The notes under the pieces: model-generated | Database searches by the model: none | What the model was told of the DNA's origin: nothing | The model's input: the letters and a program-made list of their open reading frames with translations, nothing else | Part shown: one piece after another, positions 1 through 12,109 of the stretch | Layout: every line of letters starts with the position of its first letter | How positions within the stretch are numbered: position 1 is the first letter of the stretch | Program-made: the position numbers and the translations under genes | NCBI GenBank assembly: GCA_958450325.1 | Contig: OY288243.1 | Span: 2,270,586 to 2,334,585 of the forward strand | DNA from: Agrostemma githago | Lineage: Eukaryota > Streptophyta > Magnoliopsida > Caryophyllales > Caryophyllaceae | Direction of reading: 5' to 3' | DNA: 64,000 bases

Positions 1-146
1 TGCCAATAATCATCTATTACACCAAAATTAAAACTAAATTAAATTACCATAATTGACCAATTAATATTAATTATTAATAATTTTTAATCTCCCTACATAC
101 CTTCATATTGATTAATAAAAAAACATCTTGTAATCCATCCATTGCA

Positions 147-3100
147 TCATTTAAACACTTTTTGTCCAGGAGATAATATCATTTTAGGATCAAATAAAGC
201 CTTCCTTTCCTTAAATATTCTCCATTTTTTCCCAAAATGAGATTTCCATTCCTCCAAATTGTTATAATGAGGAAGATATTGCTTGATCTTGATCCCATGT
301 TCTTCACAATAATTCAATAACTCTTTATTTTTATCCTCCAACTCTTGCCAATCATCAAATCCACTTGAATGTAGCAACCCTACTGTGTAAAACACCTCTT
401 CTTCTGCTATTATTGCTGACATATTCTCATCCCACCTTCATCAACACAAATTTATCGATTAGGTCAAATATGAGACTGTCTCGTATATATAAGTGAACGC
501 ATGCATGCATGCATGCATGCGTGAAATTTTAAATCGTAATCTGTAATTAAATTAGGACGTACTTGTTTAGGTTCATGGGATAAATGAGGATTGGTCCTAA
601 GACCTTGCTATCATTGGAAGTAATCTTTGTGAAGACATGAGAAAAATCGATGATTCGAGATCGCGGTATGAAGATGTTAAGCCATGGATGTGGAACATCC
701 CATAGACCTTTTGATTGAAGCTCAAGCTCTCCTCTTCTTACCCTATTCAAGAACTCTACAAAGGGTACTTCCTTTGTGAATATAAATTCAGGAATGTAGT
801 TTAACCCTTGGAGTTGCCTTTCCAATTCCTACACATTAAGAAGCCATATATAAATTGTTAAAACATCACTTAATCAAATTAGGGTTTTTTCTCTAAATAT
901 GTTAGTTGAGGAAGAATTTGCAAAAATAATTATCTAATTATCGTAATTATGAGTTTATATTTCGATTCCTCGGGATATATTCATGCAGATGCTAAATGAA
1001 TTACAGAGTAGGATATTTACATGTTGAATTCTTTTTGGACACACGTTATAAAAAAAAAAACCAATTAATTAAACCAGATTTAATTTGCAAGAATAATTAT
1101 CTCAAATATGGTAATTATGAGTTCATATGTCAAAAATCATCGTGATAATTATGAGTTCATGCAAATTCAGAATTAGTCAGGATGTTAACATTTTCTCTTT
1201 GAACACACGTTAGTAAAACTCAATTCTAGATATTGGGATTCGATCAACATGTAATTTTATTAAAATGAAGTGTCGAGATAACATATAAGGAGTATATATA
1301 TACCTCGTCAATGTCGGTGTAATCGCTCAAATCGTAGTCATAATAATACTTTGCAACTTCTAAGCAATAGATGAGACCATTTGAAGTGTTTAAAGAATTG
1401 ATTTTGGCTTGATCTTTGGGTGAAAAGAAGGATGATCTCCAATTGTTGGGACTAACTTGAGGAATAATAGATCCCTCTACATAATCTACACCATCCGCAT
1501 TATCACTCAACAATTCATCTCCATTTAATGAAACGATTTCACCGGAAAAACTATCTCCGTATGGTGAAATTAGACGTTCTTGATCTCTTACAAAACTCGA
1601 AAAATCATCGTATAACATCCGGACCCATTTCACCTAGACAATAATAATGAGGAAATAACATAATTAGTCATGTTAAACAATGAACAAAAGAACTATGTGC
1701 AAGACCATGTTGAGAGTCGTAACTTTTCTACATATGGTGATGCAATTGAGGTCAAATTTCGTGTATTCTTTGTCAAAATAGAGAAAATTTATTCTTTTGA
1801 AGATTATGTCATCAGATCTATAGATTCTTTCGCGAAAAATTGTGTCAATTAATGCAGAAACATATTACTCTAATAGCAATCTTTGTCTTAGGAATATTTT
1901 TTATTTATTTGTTACAAATTTGTATTCCGTTCAATTTGATATCATTTGTAGATACTTTATGCCTTTTATTAATGAAATTGATCTTCATTAAAAAAAACAA
2001 TGAACAAAAGACTAATTAAATTAAATATAAGTTGTACTTTAAGATGGATAAAGTCACACCATACTAAACATTTTCATTATTGTGTTATCTCTTTTTCAAT
2101 CTACTTTGTTGTATAATTAGCCGTCCTACTAAGTCTATTATTTTAACTAGCACACGCCTGCGAATTTAATCGGGATTTATCTTTTACCTTTACAACGCTT
2201 TACTTGCGTACCTTGTCTTTTCATCATATCTTCATTTACTCTTTTTACTCAAAAAGAGTCACGAGAACGACTATGATGCCAGACCAGTTACTAACTAAGC
2301 TAATTTAATCGAAATTTATCTTTCACCTTCACAACGCTTTACTGCTGTACCTTGTTTTTTAATTTCATTGTATCTTCATTCACTCTTTTTACATAATAAG
2401 AGTCACGTGAACGATTATGATGCTGATGGGTTCAAAACCCAAACCAGTTACTAACTAAGCTAATTTAATCGGAGTTTATCTTTCACCTTCACAACGCTTT
2501 ACTCGCGTACCTTGTTTTATCATCGTATCTTCATTTACTCTTTTTACTCAATAAGAGTTACGATAACGATTATGATGCTGATGGATTCGAAACCCATACC
2601 AATTATTACTAACTAAACTAATTTACATCAGTACCATGTTTGCTGTAAAAGCTACATTGCATGGTATGGTATATAATGAACTCATCAATGCACGTGTGGG
2701 CAGACACTATGGATGAACAATATATACACTAGGCCGGGACTATTTATAAAGCATTTGATTGATAAATAAAGTACCCTTTTAGGTGCAGCCTCAAGTTTAA
2801 TTCTTGCTCTGGTAATAATTCCAAATTGTCCAAGCCCACCCAAAACTGCATCAAACAACTCCCAATTCTTCTTCTTTGAACATGTCACTACTTCTCCTCT
2901 TCCTGCACCAACCAATATATACATACATACTTTCTCAAATATTCCTCATCCGTTTCATTCATTTCTTAACTTCACGTACATACATAGCATATGTACGTAC
3001 TCTCGAATGTAATAACGTTTTTTTCCGTTGAAAAGGAAACGGTAAACAGATGACTGATGAGACAGATAACTTTCGATCTAAAGTTATTATGCATGCATGT

Positions 3101-3870
3101 AGATATATAGTGTTGATTAAGAACTCATGTAGTAACAAATGCTTAAAGATGGAGGAAAAAGAAGTAAATAAAATAAAATTACCAGTAACAACGTCCAATT
3201 CATAGACATTGCTAATCTGAGGACCATGACGGAAAGCTTGGCCACTAATTCCGGCATTCGAAAGGGTTCCACCAACACTAAGGTACAAATAGTCGGTCCA
3301 CGAAACCGGAGCTAAACCATGTTCTAACGTTGCATGTAACACATCAATCCAAAGTTGCCCTCCACCTACGTCAACATAATAAAACCCTAGACAAGAATCA
3401 TGTGAAACCCTAATTCCCATATTATTATTATTATTACTACTACTACTACCGCGATTTTTATTCAAAGAGGTCATGTCAATAACAATGCCATTATTTTCAA
3501 CCATGGCTTGGCCTCTACACGAATGGCCTCGGCCGCGAGCCGCTACCTTAAAGGGAAGTGAAGAGTTATATGACAATTTGATCAATGTGGCTATGTCTTG
3601 TATGGAAGTAGGGTTGAACACGGCCGAGGGTTTCGTATGAACCATCATGCCAAAATCGATCGAAGCCATCGAAATTGAGGACTCATCTAAGGCTATCTTA
3701 TTGGAAATTTCATTGTTAGAAAGAAGTTTAGAAGAGAGACTTAATATTGTGTTGTTGTTGTTGTTGTTGTTGTTGGTCCATGGTTTTTGTTTAAGTCCAA
3801 TAATTGAGATTAAACGGCTAATAACTTGTATTATGAGATAACATAAGTAAGAGAGAGTAAGTTTTGCCAT
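147..3870 (-). CDS. CKX: Cytokinin dehydrogenase (cytokinin oxidase), five exons
   Basis: Flavoenzyme that irreversibly degrades cytokinins by cleaving the N6 isoprenoid side chain. Exons read in the minus direction: 3183-3870, 2775-2902, 1304-1633, 563-828 and 147-435. All junctions are GT/AG and the phases join to about 566 codons, normal for CKX. Visible landmarks are the covalent-FAD motif GRGHS (His about residue 116), WTDYLYLSVGGTLSNAG, GQAFRHGPQISNV, GGLGQFGIITRARI, EVPHPWLN-like DVPHPWLN, and the C-terminal QYLPHY and PGQ segments. The start at 3870 is chosen because it opens with a hydrophobic leader (MAKLTLSYLCYLIIQVISRL), suggesting secretion or ER targeting; an upstream in-frame Met at 3996 lies in the probable leader. 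An Asn tract (residues about 33-40) follows the leader and a second Asn run lies near 150. Family assignment is secure; subclass (CKX1/5/6-like) is not. Confidence 0.93.
492..522. repeat. GCAT tetranucleotide microsatellite in CKX intron 4
   Basis: Tandem GCAT/ATGC units inside the short fourth intron (436-562). The unit is self-complementary, so the tract can form a hairpin on either strand. Confidence 0.85.
2155..2620. repeat. Three imperfect tandem repeats in CKX intron 2
   Basis: Three direct copies of about 145-165 bases, beginning near 2163, 2300 and 2460. Each contains TTTACAACGCTTTACT, then CTTCATTTACTCTTTTTAC, AAGAGT and ACGATTATGATGC. They occupy the 1.1-kb second intron. No coding potential seen. 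Confidence 0.8.
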
Positions 3871-4869
3871 TGAATTGAGAGAATTATTGTAAGAGAGAAA
3901 GTAAGAGGAAAAGAAAGAGTAAGTGAGTTGAGTTATTAGGGTGTGTTTAAGTTGATGAAATGAGAAGTAGCATGCACCACATATATATACACACACAAAA
4001 GACTTAAGAGTTTTATTTTTAAAAAATTGTATTAAGGTGATAATATTGTGTTCCTACATGCATGCAAAACCAAATGGGTGCAAGAGTAATTTCTTTGAAG
4101 TTGCTTCCACATTTCCTCTTTCACATTGTCACATTGATTTTTCAATCCTTTATTTACGATTTTTCTAACGTGTGTTTACTGGACACACGTTGATATGCTT
4201 ATTAAGGAAATATTATTATGATATTGTCACGAAAAATTGAAATATTAACTCGTAAACATCATTGTGATTCTTCCTTAATGTATGTGCATATCAGAAAAAT
4301 CGTTTATCTTTAATTAAAATATTTTTGACAAATGATATACTAAAAGATACCGTAAATAAATGACTGAGATCGAAAGAATAATACAATAATAATTGTGATA
4401 TACTCCGTACGTTAATATCGTATAAACTTACAAGGTTTATTCCAATTCCAAATAGCTTTTGGATTATCTATTGTTAACAAGCTATTATTGTCGGACTACT
4501 TATATGATATCTAAATTTTCATTAAATTTCATTCTTATATTATTTGTGGTCCTTTAGCATAATTAAGTATGGACGATTTTAATATGTACTAGTACTGTAA
4601 AACAATAATTATGAACCTTAATGATGAAGTATATCTCTAAAAGTTTTAACAGTAGTTTCCTTTGCAATGTACGTATATATATCCGTCACCAGTCTTTGAT
4701 GTTTAAAATATTACCCATATATTGTACAAGTACTTACTTAGTACCCGTAGTTAGCACTGACAAATGACTTTTTTTACCTGTCTATCAACGTAGATGATAC
4801 TATATTTTATCGACCCGTCATAATTTTGTAACAAATTATTCGCGATTAAAAAAAAAAAAAAAAGAGGAA
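3871..4869. other. CKX upstream region, no gene seen
   Basis: AT-rich spacer. It holds a degenerate member of a dispersed family (about 4160-4290) marked by GGACACACGTT, TGCTTATTAAG and a mirrored ATATTAACTC segment, which recurs near 7790, 17850 and 33480-33770. An A-run (about 4848-4862) precedes the left edge of the lectin duplication. Confidence 0.5.
3981..3989 (-). promoter_or_regulatory. Candidate TATA box of the CKX gene
   Basis: A TATATATAT run about 110 bases upstream of the chosen CKX start codon on the minus strand. Position fits a plant core promoter; it could also be a simple AT repeat. Confidence 0.4.
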
Positions 4870-4971
4870 TAAGTGAAGTTTTGAAGGTATCGTTTTCGAG
4901 CAACAAAAAGATGTGAATATTATCTGACCCAAATATTTGGTGGTCACGTCGTGGTTAGGTAGCAATAACCT

Positions 4972-4994
4972 CACTCACTCACTCACTCACTCAA
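4972..4994. repeat. TCAC microsatellite
   Basis: About six CTCA/TCAC tandem units in spacer DNA. Confidence 0.8.
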
Positions 4995-5439
4995 TTGAGA
5001 TATGCTTTTTAGAAATCTAGGTCAAATAGTAGTAATAAATGAAATTAAGAGGTGTAACAATGAATGAAAGACATTGTCAATTAAGCTGCCCATCCAACTT
5101 TTATCAAATTTGGTGATTAAAGATACTCTGTTAAAGTATAAAATTCTCCTTTCTCTTTTCGATAATATTTCTAATTAAGGAGAACTTTTGATATTCACAT
5201 GACAATCTATTAGAGAAAATATATTCATGTGGAATCTTGTTTGATTCGTCTTTAAAATTACATTATTAATATCAAATTTTCATAATTTTTACTAATATGT
5301 TACGAAAGATATTATATAACGGCGCAAAATGCGTGTTGGCAAACGTGAAAAAAAGCAAAGGGAATGACATTACGGGGTTGAGACGACCGGAGAGAAGAAG
5401 GTTAATTAAGGTTAAATTAATTGTGACACAGGTGATCGA

Positions 5440-5860
5440 TGGGAAGGGAAACGAGCCTTGAGGTGGTGTGTCGGGATGAAAATGGAAGTACAATGTGGGC
5501 ATGGGCGAGCCGAAGGACAGCTTTGATGGAGGTGGGTGACGTGGAAGCGGCATCATTAATCAAGGGCATGGATGAGGTGATCAGGCGACGAGAAGAAAGA
5601 CAGGTCGTGTGCGGATGCGATGGTAACAAGGAGGTGGTGACTGCGGTGGAAATGAAGAAGGAATAACGTAGCGACCTGTATCCTATCTTGGATGAAATCC
5701 GAGCGCTTTTGTGGTTACTTTGAGGATGTTAGGTGGTCTTTTGTCAGTCAAAAACACAATAAAGTGGCTCACAATGCGAGCTTGCTCTTTATGTCAAGGG
5801 TCTGGGTTGTATGGTGTGGGAGGGAACTATACCTTTATCTTTTCATTGTCTTCTTGAGGC
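5440..5860 (+). pseudogene. LINE-type RNase H (RVT_3) domain remnant
   Basis: Frame 5439-5666 reads like the start of the RNase H-like domain at the 3' end of plant non-LTR retrotransposons: VVCRDENGSTMWAWASRR, then an acidic-helix region. After a stop at 5664-5666 the same frame continues SDLYPILDEIRALLW. A shift near 5715 then gives YFEDVRWSFVSQKHNKVAHNAS, the usual last segment of that domain (R-x-x-N-x-x-A-H). In-frame stops and the frameshift show it is dead. Family call rests on recognised motifs only; it could instead be a stray host RNase H-like exon, which I consider less likely. Confidence 0.65.
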
Positions 5861-8572
5861 AAATCTGAATAATACGACGTACCTAGTCTTGATTGAGAAT
5901 TCAAAAACAAAACATATGGACAGAAGAAAACGTTCTTAATGTACGTGTATAAATTAAAGCAAACAATCAAATACAACAAAGGAATTAAAGTACAGTATCA
6001 ATGATGACATCACTTTTACTTCGTTTGTATGACTTATGCATGCACTCAAAATAATCCGTGAATTTAAATAGTGGAGTACTAGTTATAACCCGTACAAATA
6101 AGACCATATAGATGATCTAGGATTGTAGTGGCCGGACATGAGCACATTACATTTCACATGCATAGTTTTAGTGTTTTAGTAGTACAACTTTGTCATGCAT
6201 AAAAGGTGAAGAAGGACCAAGTGGAGAATGGGAAAACATTGGTGAGTCAATTTAATAGTCTATAAATGGAAATTTTGCCCACACGTAAAAGGAAGTAAAA
6301 CAAAGGGTACCTTAAAAATTTGTAAGGTGGCTAGCTATGTCCTTAAGATTTTACAACTTACCAACGGATTTTTGCATGAAAACAACCAAGAAATCTTAGT
6401 TGGGCAGAGAGGAGAGATCTTTGAGGGGTCACCCTATAAAAGCGACTTACATGCAATGCATCATCCTTCTAGGGCAAATTCTGGTTGTGTGACTTAAATA
6501 TCCGTCTTAAATTTGTGATGAATGAAATATATGGAATAAGACAAGTGTCCTTGTGTCTAGGGTACGGTGTAGGAAAAGATTTTTATAGCATTTTAATATT
6601 ATATATAACAGATATATCTGTCGCAAGAACGAATAACAAGTGTACTTCTTAGGTTAGCTTAGGCCTAACAAAATATTAGGGATTTTTTCAAAGATATGAA
6701 AGGACCAAGTGTAAGAGAATACTTTTATGTTGTGCCAGTTTCATCACGTCACGACTTTTTTTTTCTTCCCTTTGGCCTTTGGATATACTTGTAAAATTTT
6801 GCACTTTTTCTTTGCATCATTATGCCAAAGATTCTAAAGCTACATCCAAAAGATTTCAAGCTTGTGTCTCTTTCCATACAAAAGTGTACGTAGTAATACA
6901 TTAATACCAATCCTTAGTTATGCGGTTATACCTTATTTTTAATGAAAGTCGATAAATATATCTTTCGTGAGATTATAACAAGTTAAAAATAACACTCTAT
7001 GTCTCTATGCATGTGGTGCGATTGGAGTATTGGACAACACTGCTTGTAGTTATTATCCCCTATGCATTTTGTTTTTGTTCTATACTCATATTCTTGTTGT
7101 ATACTGTATAATAAATTATTGTTTGTAACGAGCATATTCGTATTAATCCATCACAAGTCATGACGGATCAATAATGTCATCCACATACGTAGATATATAA
7201 AGACAACTAGAAAAGTCACTTGCTACTCTTAAGCATTTTGATTTTTATCATACCTACACATGTGTGATTTTTGACCCATCATCTATCGTAATTCATAAGT
7301 AGAGAGACTTGATGTTCTAGTTATATAATGTGTTTAGTTATAAGGTTAAAACAAATCAATATAAACAAGAATTCGTGGAAAAGAAAAATTACAAATTTTA
7401 CACTGGAAATTAAAATATACTTTGTAGATCTGATCGTGATCTTAAGTTCAGGTATACCCAAAAACCCTAAAATATACTTGTAGCATAATGATAACTAAAC
7501 ATGTAATGGAGTTAGAGTGATTAGAGTCAGTTGGCATTCTATCATTTAGACTATAAGTATGATAAGTAGGTTTGGTATGATGTCGTTAGCATTATGGGCA
7601 TTAAAGTGTGCCTAATCATGTATTCTTACAATCCTTTGAAGGATCTCTTGAGAATCTTTGAAAAACGTACACAAAAGAAGATTACATACTAATATGATTT
7701 GTGCATTAGGGCTTAGAGTAAGCTTATATTAACAATATCTTATACAATTAGTGAAGAATAACATAACATTATAGTTGCAACGATTTTGTAACGTGTGTCC
7801 ATAGGGCACATGTTAGTATATACTATGTTAATAAAAGCAAGAATCACAATGATATTATCTAAGTAGGGTAAATATGAGTTTATATTTCGATTTCTCATGA
7901 TAATATCCTTATGCTTATTGTTTCAATTAACACATTAACGTGTATTCAGTTGACAGAAAACCGTAATTTAAAAGTGAAGGAGACATGTGTATCACAAAAT
8001 TCCTTCATCTACAGATATTGTGTGCATTAATGCCTACACACAAATCTATAAAGTTGAGGAAATACTATCATTACTTGACACAAGGAGTTTGCTTTTTGAG
8101 ACATGATTCCCAAATTTTACCTATTTTTTCTTCGAATCATCCTTGATTATTACTACTACAAAATCTTTATATCATAGAGGTGTAATTGTATGTTCATCAT
8201 ATCATGTTCATATATACATACGGCTAGCTAGCAGCTGTATCAACGATTGGTTCAAGTGCATGAACTAGCTCAAGTGCTATGATTGTTAGTTGAAATCGAA
8301 TGTTCCCTACGTGTGCTGCCTAAAGTGAACTTTCTCTTATGTGTGGAGTAAAACCAACATTTCACTATGTAGTCTAGTATAGGTGATGTTAATATAATTA
8401 CCAAAAAAGGATCTAGGGTGATTATCGTCTTCTAGAAGTGATGATCGTCCTCTTAATTATCGATCACTCTTTCTTATAAAACTCAATAAGTCATGATGAG
8501 TCATCTGTGATGGGTTAATAGAGCAATGGAATCTTATCATTTCACAAATAAGTGAGGTTTCATACTTTCATC

Positions 8573-8615
8573 CACTACTAAAAAAACAGGCTTCTACAAC
8601 GGGACAACAACGGAC
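8573..8615 (+). mobile_element. CACTA (En/Spm)-type terminal sequence, partner not found
   Basis: CACTACTAAAAAAACAGG followed by CTTCTACAACGG matches the usual pattern of plant CACTA ends. It lies exactly where block A stops matching block B, so it is probably an insertion edge. No inverted partner ending in TAGTG was found in the next several kilobases, so the element is truncated or rearranged. Confidence 0.5.
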
Positions 8616-8650
8616 AATCAGTTTTTTTTAAGAACATGCGTTGTGCATGG

Positions 8651-9580
8651 ATGAAACCCGGTTCGGTAGGACCCTCCGAATGCCTCAATTTGAAGTGTTT
8701 TTCCGAGATTTGGGGGTGCGGAACAAAAAAGGTCTGAAATCCCTCGGAGTTCTCAACTTCTAATGAGGTCGGATAAAATAATAGCCATAAAAAATTTGAG
8801 CAGTAATAGAGAACATTTGAGAGTCCTTATATGTATGTGAAAGACTAACATTGCTAGAAAATCAATTAATAATAAAAAGGCGACATATAATTTTTGTTTA
8901 GGAATGAAATCAGACAGGGTACCTTTGGAAATGTCCTTAGACACGTGGCAAAAAAATCTGGACAAAATGAAACCTATCTGGTTTGGTAGACTGTCCGAAC
9001 AACTCAATTTGAAGTGTATAATACACAGTTTTCCGAGATTTGGGGATTTTGAACAAAAATGACTGAAATTCACACGGAATGGTAATAGGGTCGAATAAAA
9101 TGCTCACACAAAATTTGAGCATCAATGGAGATCATATGAGGGTCCCGATATGTGAAAAAATAGTGTTGACAGAAAACTGGTAAATCATGAAAAAGCGACG
9201 TATAGTTTTTGTTTGGGCCTGAAATCGGACAGTATACCTTTTGAAATGGTCCTAGTTACGTGACGAAAAAATCAAGACAAAATGAAACCTGGTCCGGGAG
9301 GACCCTCCGAACGGCTCAATTTGAAGTGTATAATACATGGTTTTCCGGGATTTAGGGGTCCGAAACAAAAATGATCAAAAATCGCACGAAGTGCTAATAT
9401 GGTTAAATAAAATGGGCACACATAATTTAAGCATCATTAGTGAACATTTGAGGGTTCCGATATGTGAAAAATCAGCTTTATTAGAAAATCGGTTAATAGT
9501 GAAAAGACGACGTACAATTTTGTTTTCGGGCTGAAATTGGACTGGATGCCTTTTGAAATGACCCTAGACACGATCAAGAC
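8651..9580. repeat. Three tandem copies of a roughly 315-bp repeat
   Basis: Units 8651-8966, 8967-9281 and 9282-9580 (the last slightly shorter). Each starts ATGAAACC and contains CTCAATTTGAAGTGT, TTTTCCGAGATTTGGGG (or close), AAAATGATC or a variant, CATTTGAGGGTCC or a variant, and ends with an ACACGT/ACGTGACG segment. Short open frames here are by-products. Either a small satellite-like array or the interior of the CACTA element that starts at 8573. Confidence 0.85.
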
Positions 9581-9698
9581 ATGTACGATTGTAATTTAAG
9601 AATCAGAAAGAAGTAGAATCTAAAAATAGATAAAGTTGTAATAGTGATAAGATTGTTGATTTTTAAACTAACAACCAAAAAAAAGAAAGAGAAATAAG

Positions 9699-9933
9699 TT
9701 TTTTTTTTTTTTTTCTGGTGACGAGGGAACTCGCAGCCGCTACCTTTGGTGCGCTCTGCGTAAATCCCGGGTGTACACCATGTAAACCATCCCTTTGGAC
9801 GACAGACTCGAAGTGTAGATGACATAGCCTCAAGCCATACAACTCCCACAAGAACGCTCTTGCAGGGGCTTGAACTTGAGACCCATGGGGTTGTAGCCAC
9901 ATGTTTTAACCACTGAATTTCACCCTTGCGGGC
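9699..9933 (-). mobile_element. tRNA-derived SINE, minus orientation
   Basis: Read on the minus strand it begins GCCCGCAAGGGTG, has a box A-like CAGTGGTTAAAAC and box B-like AAGTTCAAGCCCC about 35 bases later, a body rich in CTTGTGGGAGTTGTATGG, and ends in a 16-A tail (T run 9699-9714 on plus). Head and promoter boxes match the shorter copies inside both P450 first introns. Apparent open frames across it are incidental. Confidence 0.8.
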
Positions 9934-12109
9934 AGAATTCATTTTTAATATGTACCATATTCACATATTTGCACATACATTATCACAAGATTCTGTGTGA
10001 TTTGTTAGGGTTGATTTGGGTAGTAGAAAAAAGGAGTCTCCCCTTCTAACTTCACAAGTCAAGCATTAAATTTCTAGAAGGGTGAAGCTAAAAGCAACGG
10101 CCCACCGAACACAAAAACTTGAAAGACACAATCTCTCAATAACATTATTAAGATAATTCTCCCAAAATGAGAAAAGAGAGTTAGATCCGGTTCTTTTTAA
10201 CTTATTTTCAGCTCATTTCAATTCTGTTCAGCGCAATTCTGTTCAGCTATAGGATATTCATTTTGTCTTAGTACTTGAACCCACTGCAGTTCATTTCAGA
10301 ACAAGGTCTTATTATTTACTTCGGGAGTATTTTTTATTTTTCACGTCGTATCTCCCAGTCAATTAACAGGTAACAGGATACGATCTCTCGGAAAACCTAC
10401 TAATACAGAGTATGAGAATCTAGAAGTGAGAAAGTAGAAATGAGAAGATTTTGTTGAGTACGCTGATTGGACAACTCTAGTCTTAAGAGATTGGATTGTA
10501 GAATCTTAGTCTAGCTTCTGTCACTACCAAATCTCTAGCTTACCATCAGAATCATAGATTCTTTGACATTTAATTCTTACCCTCTCTGTTCTCAAGTTAA
10601 ACATTTCGACACTATTATGAGTGAAAATGAATTTTTGATATTCACGACACTCTATTAAAGAAAATATATCACGTTTGATCTTGTCTGATTCATCTTCAAA
10701 AGTACACTAATAATATCAAATTTCTATTATTTTTACTAATATGTAACAGTACGAAAGTTTTAGAAATGCAAAATACGTTTTGACAAACATGGAAAAGCAA
10801 AAATAAGGTTGGACTTGAACAAAAGGATTACTCTTTTCTGTCTAATCTGTACTACAAATATGGATTTATGTTGAAAATGGCGTCATTATGCAACTTGCGC
10901 AAATCTTTCTAATTGTACGAGTGTATAAATGAGTTTTGTCAATAGGCCAACTGTCCTCAGCTCAACTCTACCACCACTCCCACCTCCCAATGTTGCAAAT
11001 TCCAGTCTGTCACTGTATTACAACTAGACCACGAAAACGGATGAATCGGGTTGGATTTATGTTGGTTTGTTTTGGGTAGGCCGAGTCATTTTTGGATTTG
11101 TTATTTTCAAGTTTTGTGGGGATATTGATTTGTTTGTTACTCCGTATAATAAAATTCGGGTTTGTTCCAGGTTAGGCCGGATCAATTTAGGTTATAAGTC
11201 AAACTCAAGTCTTCAGTTCAGATGTGGGGTTCGATTTGGGTTGGGTCTAATTATAACGGACAAATAATACGAAGTATTCATTTAGATAAAAAAAAAATCA
11301 TTCAAACCCATCAAAAACAATATTTTGTCCTTATCTATCTAAATGAATATTATTTGACTGGTCATTATAACAATACGATGGATAACACCGTCACAAGGGA
11401 AACTAATTGGTCTTCTTTTCCTCTTTAACTTTGGTCAAAGTAAGTCTTCGTTGTCATAATAATATTTAAAAAAATTAGGAGTTTACTAAATTTGGCAAGT
11501 TTAAACCGGAACCCTACGTCGATTTAAAGATGTTCGAAGCAATCTCGTACTAAATCAAACGAGAGTGAGACGATTAACTCAAAACTATACCTTGAGGTTC
11601 TTCCGAGAGTTATATTTGATAAATTTTTATGGAATTCTTTTCCGTCAGAAAGTAATTAAAACTAATTAAGTCAAGATAAATCATCGTGCATGATAGAAAC
11701 TCGTTGTTTATTCATTCATTCAAATTTAAAACCAAACCACCTACTCTTCCATTTCGAACACATATTTACTTTTATACGGAGTATTTTTTATGAATAATGT
11801 TTTAATTAAAGCAAAATATATGACCGAATGAAAGAGTATATATATATATTTTTAAAATAGAAAGATCTCAAGCACACTCACACAATCTCCCCCACATAAG
11901 AGAGTTATTAAAATGAAATTAACAGTACATTTGTCTCATGTGAAACCGTCTCAAAACAAAGTTATTTTGAGACTAACAAGAAACAAATAAAACAGAAACA
12001 AATACTCGTAAAAGATAAAAAGCAACCACCACACTCATATGAGACGTCTGACAACACCGTCTCTTATTAGAATTTGTGAATTCTGACGGGCCCGAGTCCT
12101 TAGTGGGCC
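9934..12109. other. Spacer and 3' flank of lectin gene 1, no gene seen
   Basis: From about 11040 to 12060 it matches 24520-26150 downstream of lectin 2: shared ATTTTGTCCTTATCTATCTA, CTTTGGTCAAAGTAAGTCTT and the CGAGAGTTATATTTGATAA area. It is therefore part of the lectin duplication. 10620-10760 holds a degenerate Stowaway-like remnant. 9950-10850 has no recognisable content. Confidence 0.6.

Larger units (their letters stand above)
4870..8572. repeat. Segmental-duplication block A (left part of lectin unit 1)
   Basis: Non-coding block whose segments reappear in order at 14620-19200 (block B), with a partial repeat at 19230-20225 (C/D). Examples: the GTTTTGAAGGTATC..GAGCAACAAAAAGATG segment at 4875 and 14627; the GATGATCTAGGATTGTAGTG segment at about 6112, 14727 and 20008; GTTGGCATTCTATCATTTAG at 7530 and 17603; CGGCTAGCTAGCAGCTG at 8220 and its relative near 18866. 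Apart from the LINE fragment near 5.4 kb I see no gene here. Confidence 0.8.

Noticed and set aside
3959..3996. Upstream in-frame Met for CKX
   Set aside because: It would add a 42-residue extension that covers the TATA-like run; the Met at 3870 begins the expected hydrophobic leader.
9337..9534. 65-residue plus frame
   Set aside because: Lies within the third tandem ~315-bp unit and is not preserved in the other two units.
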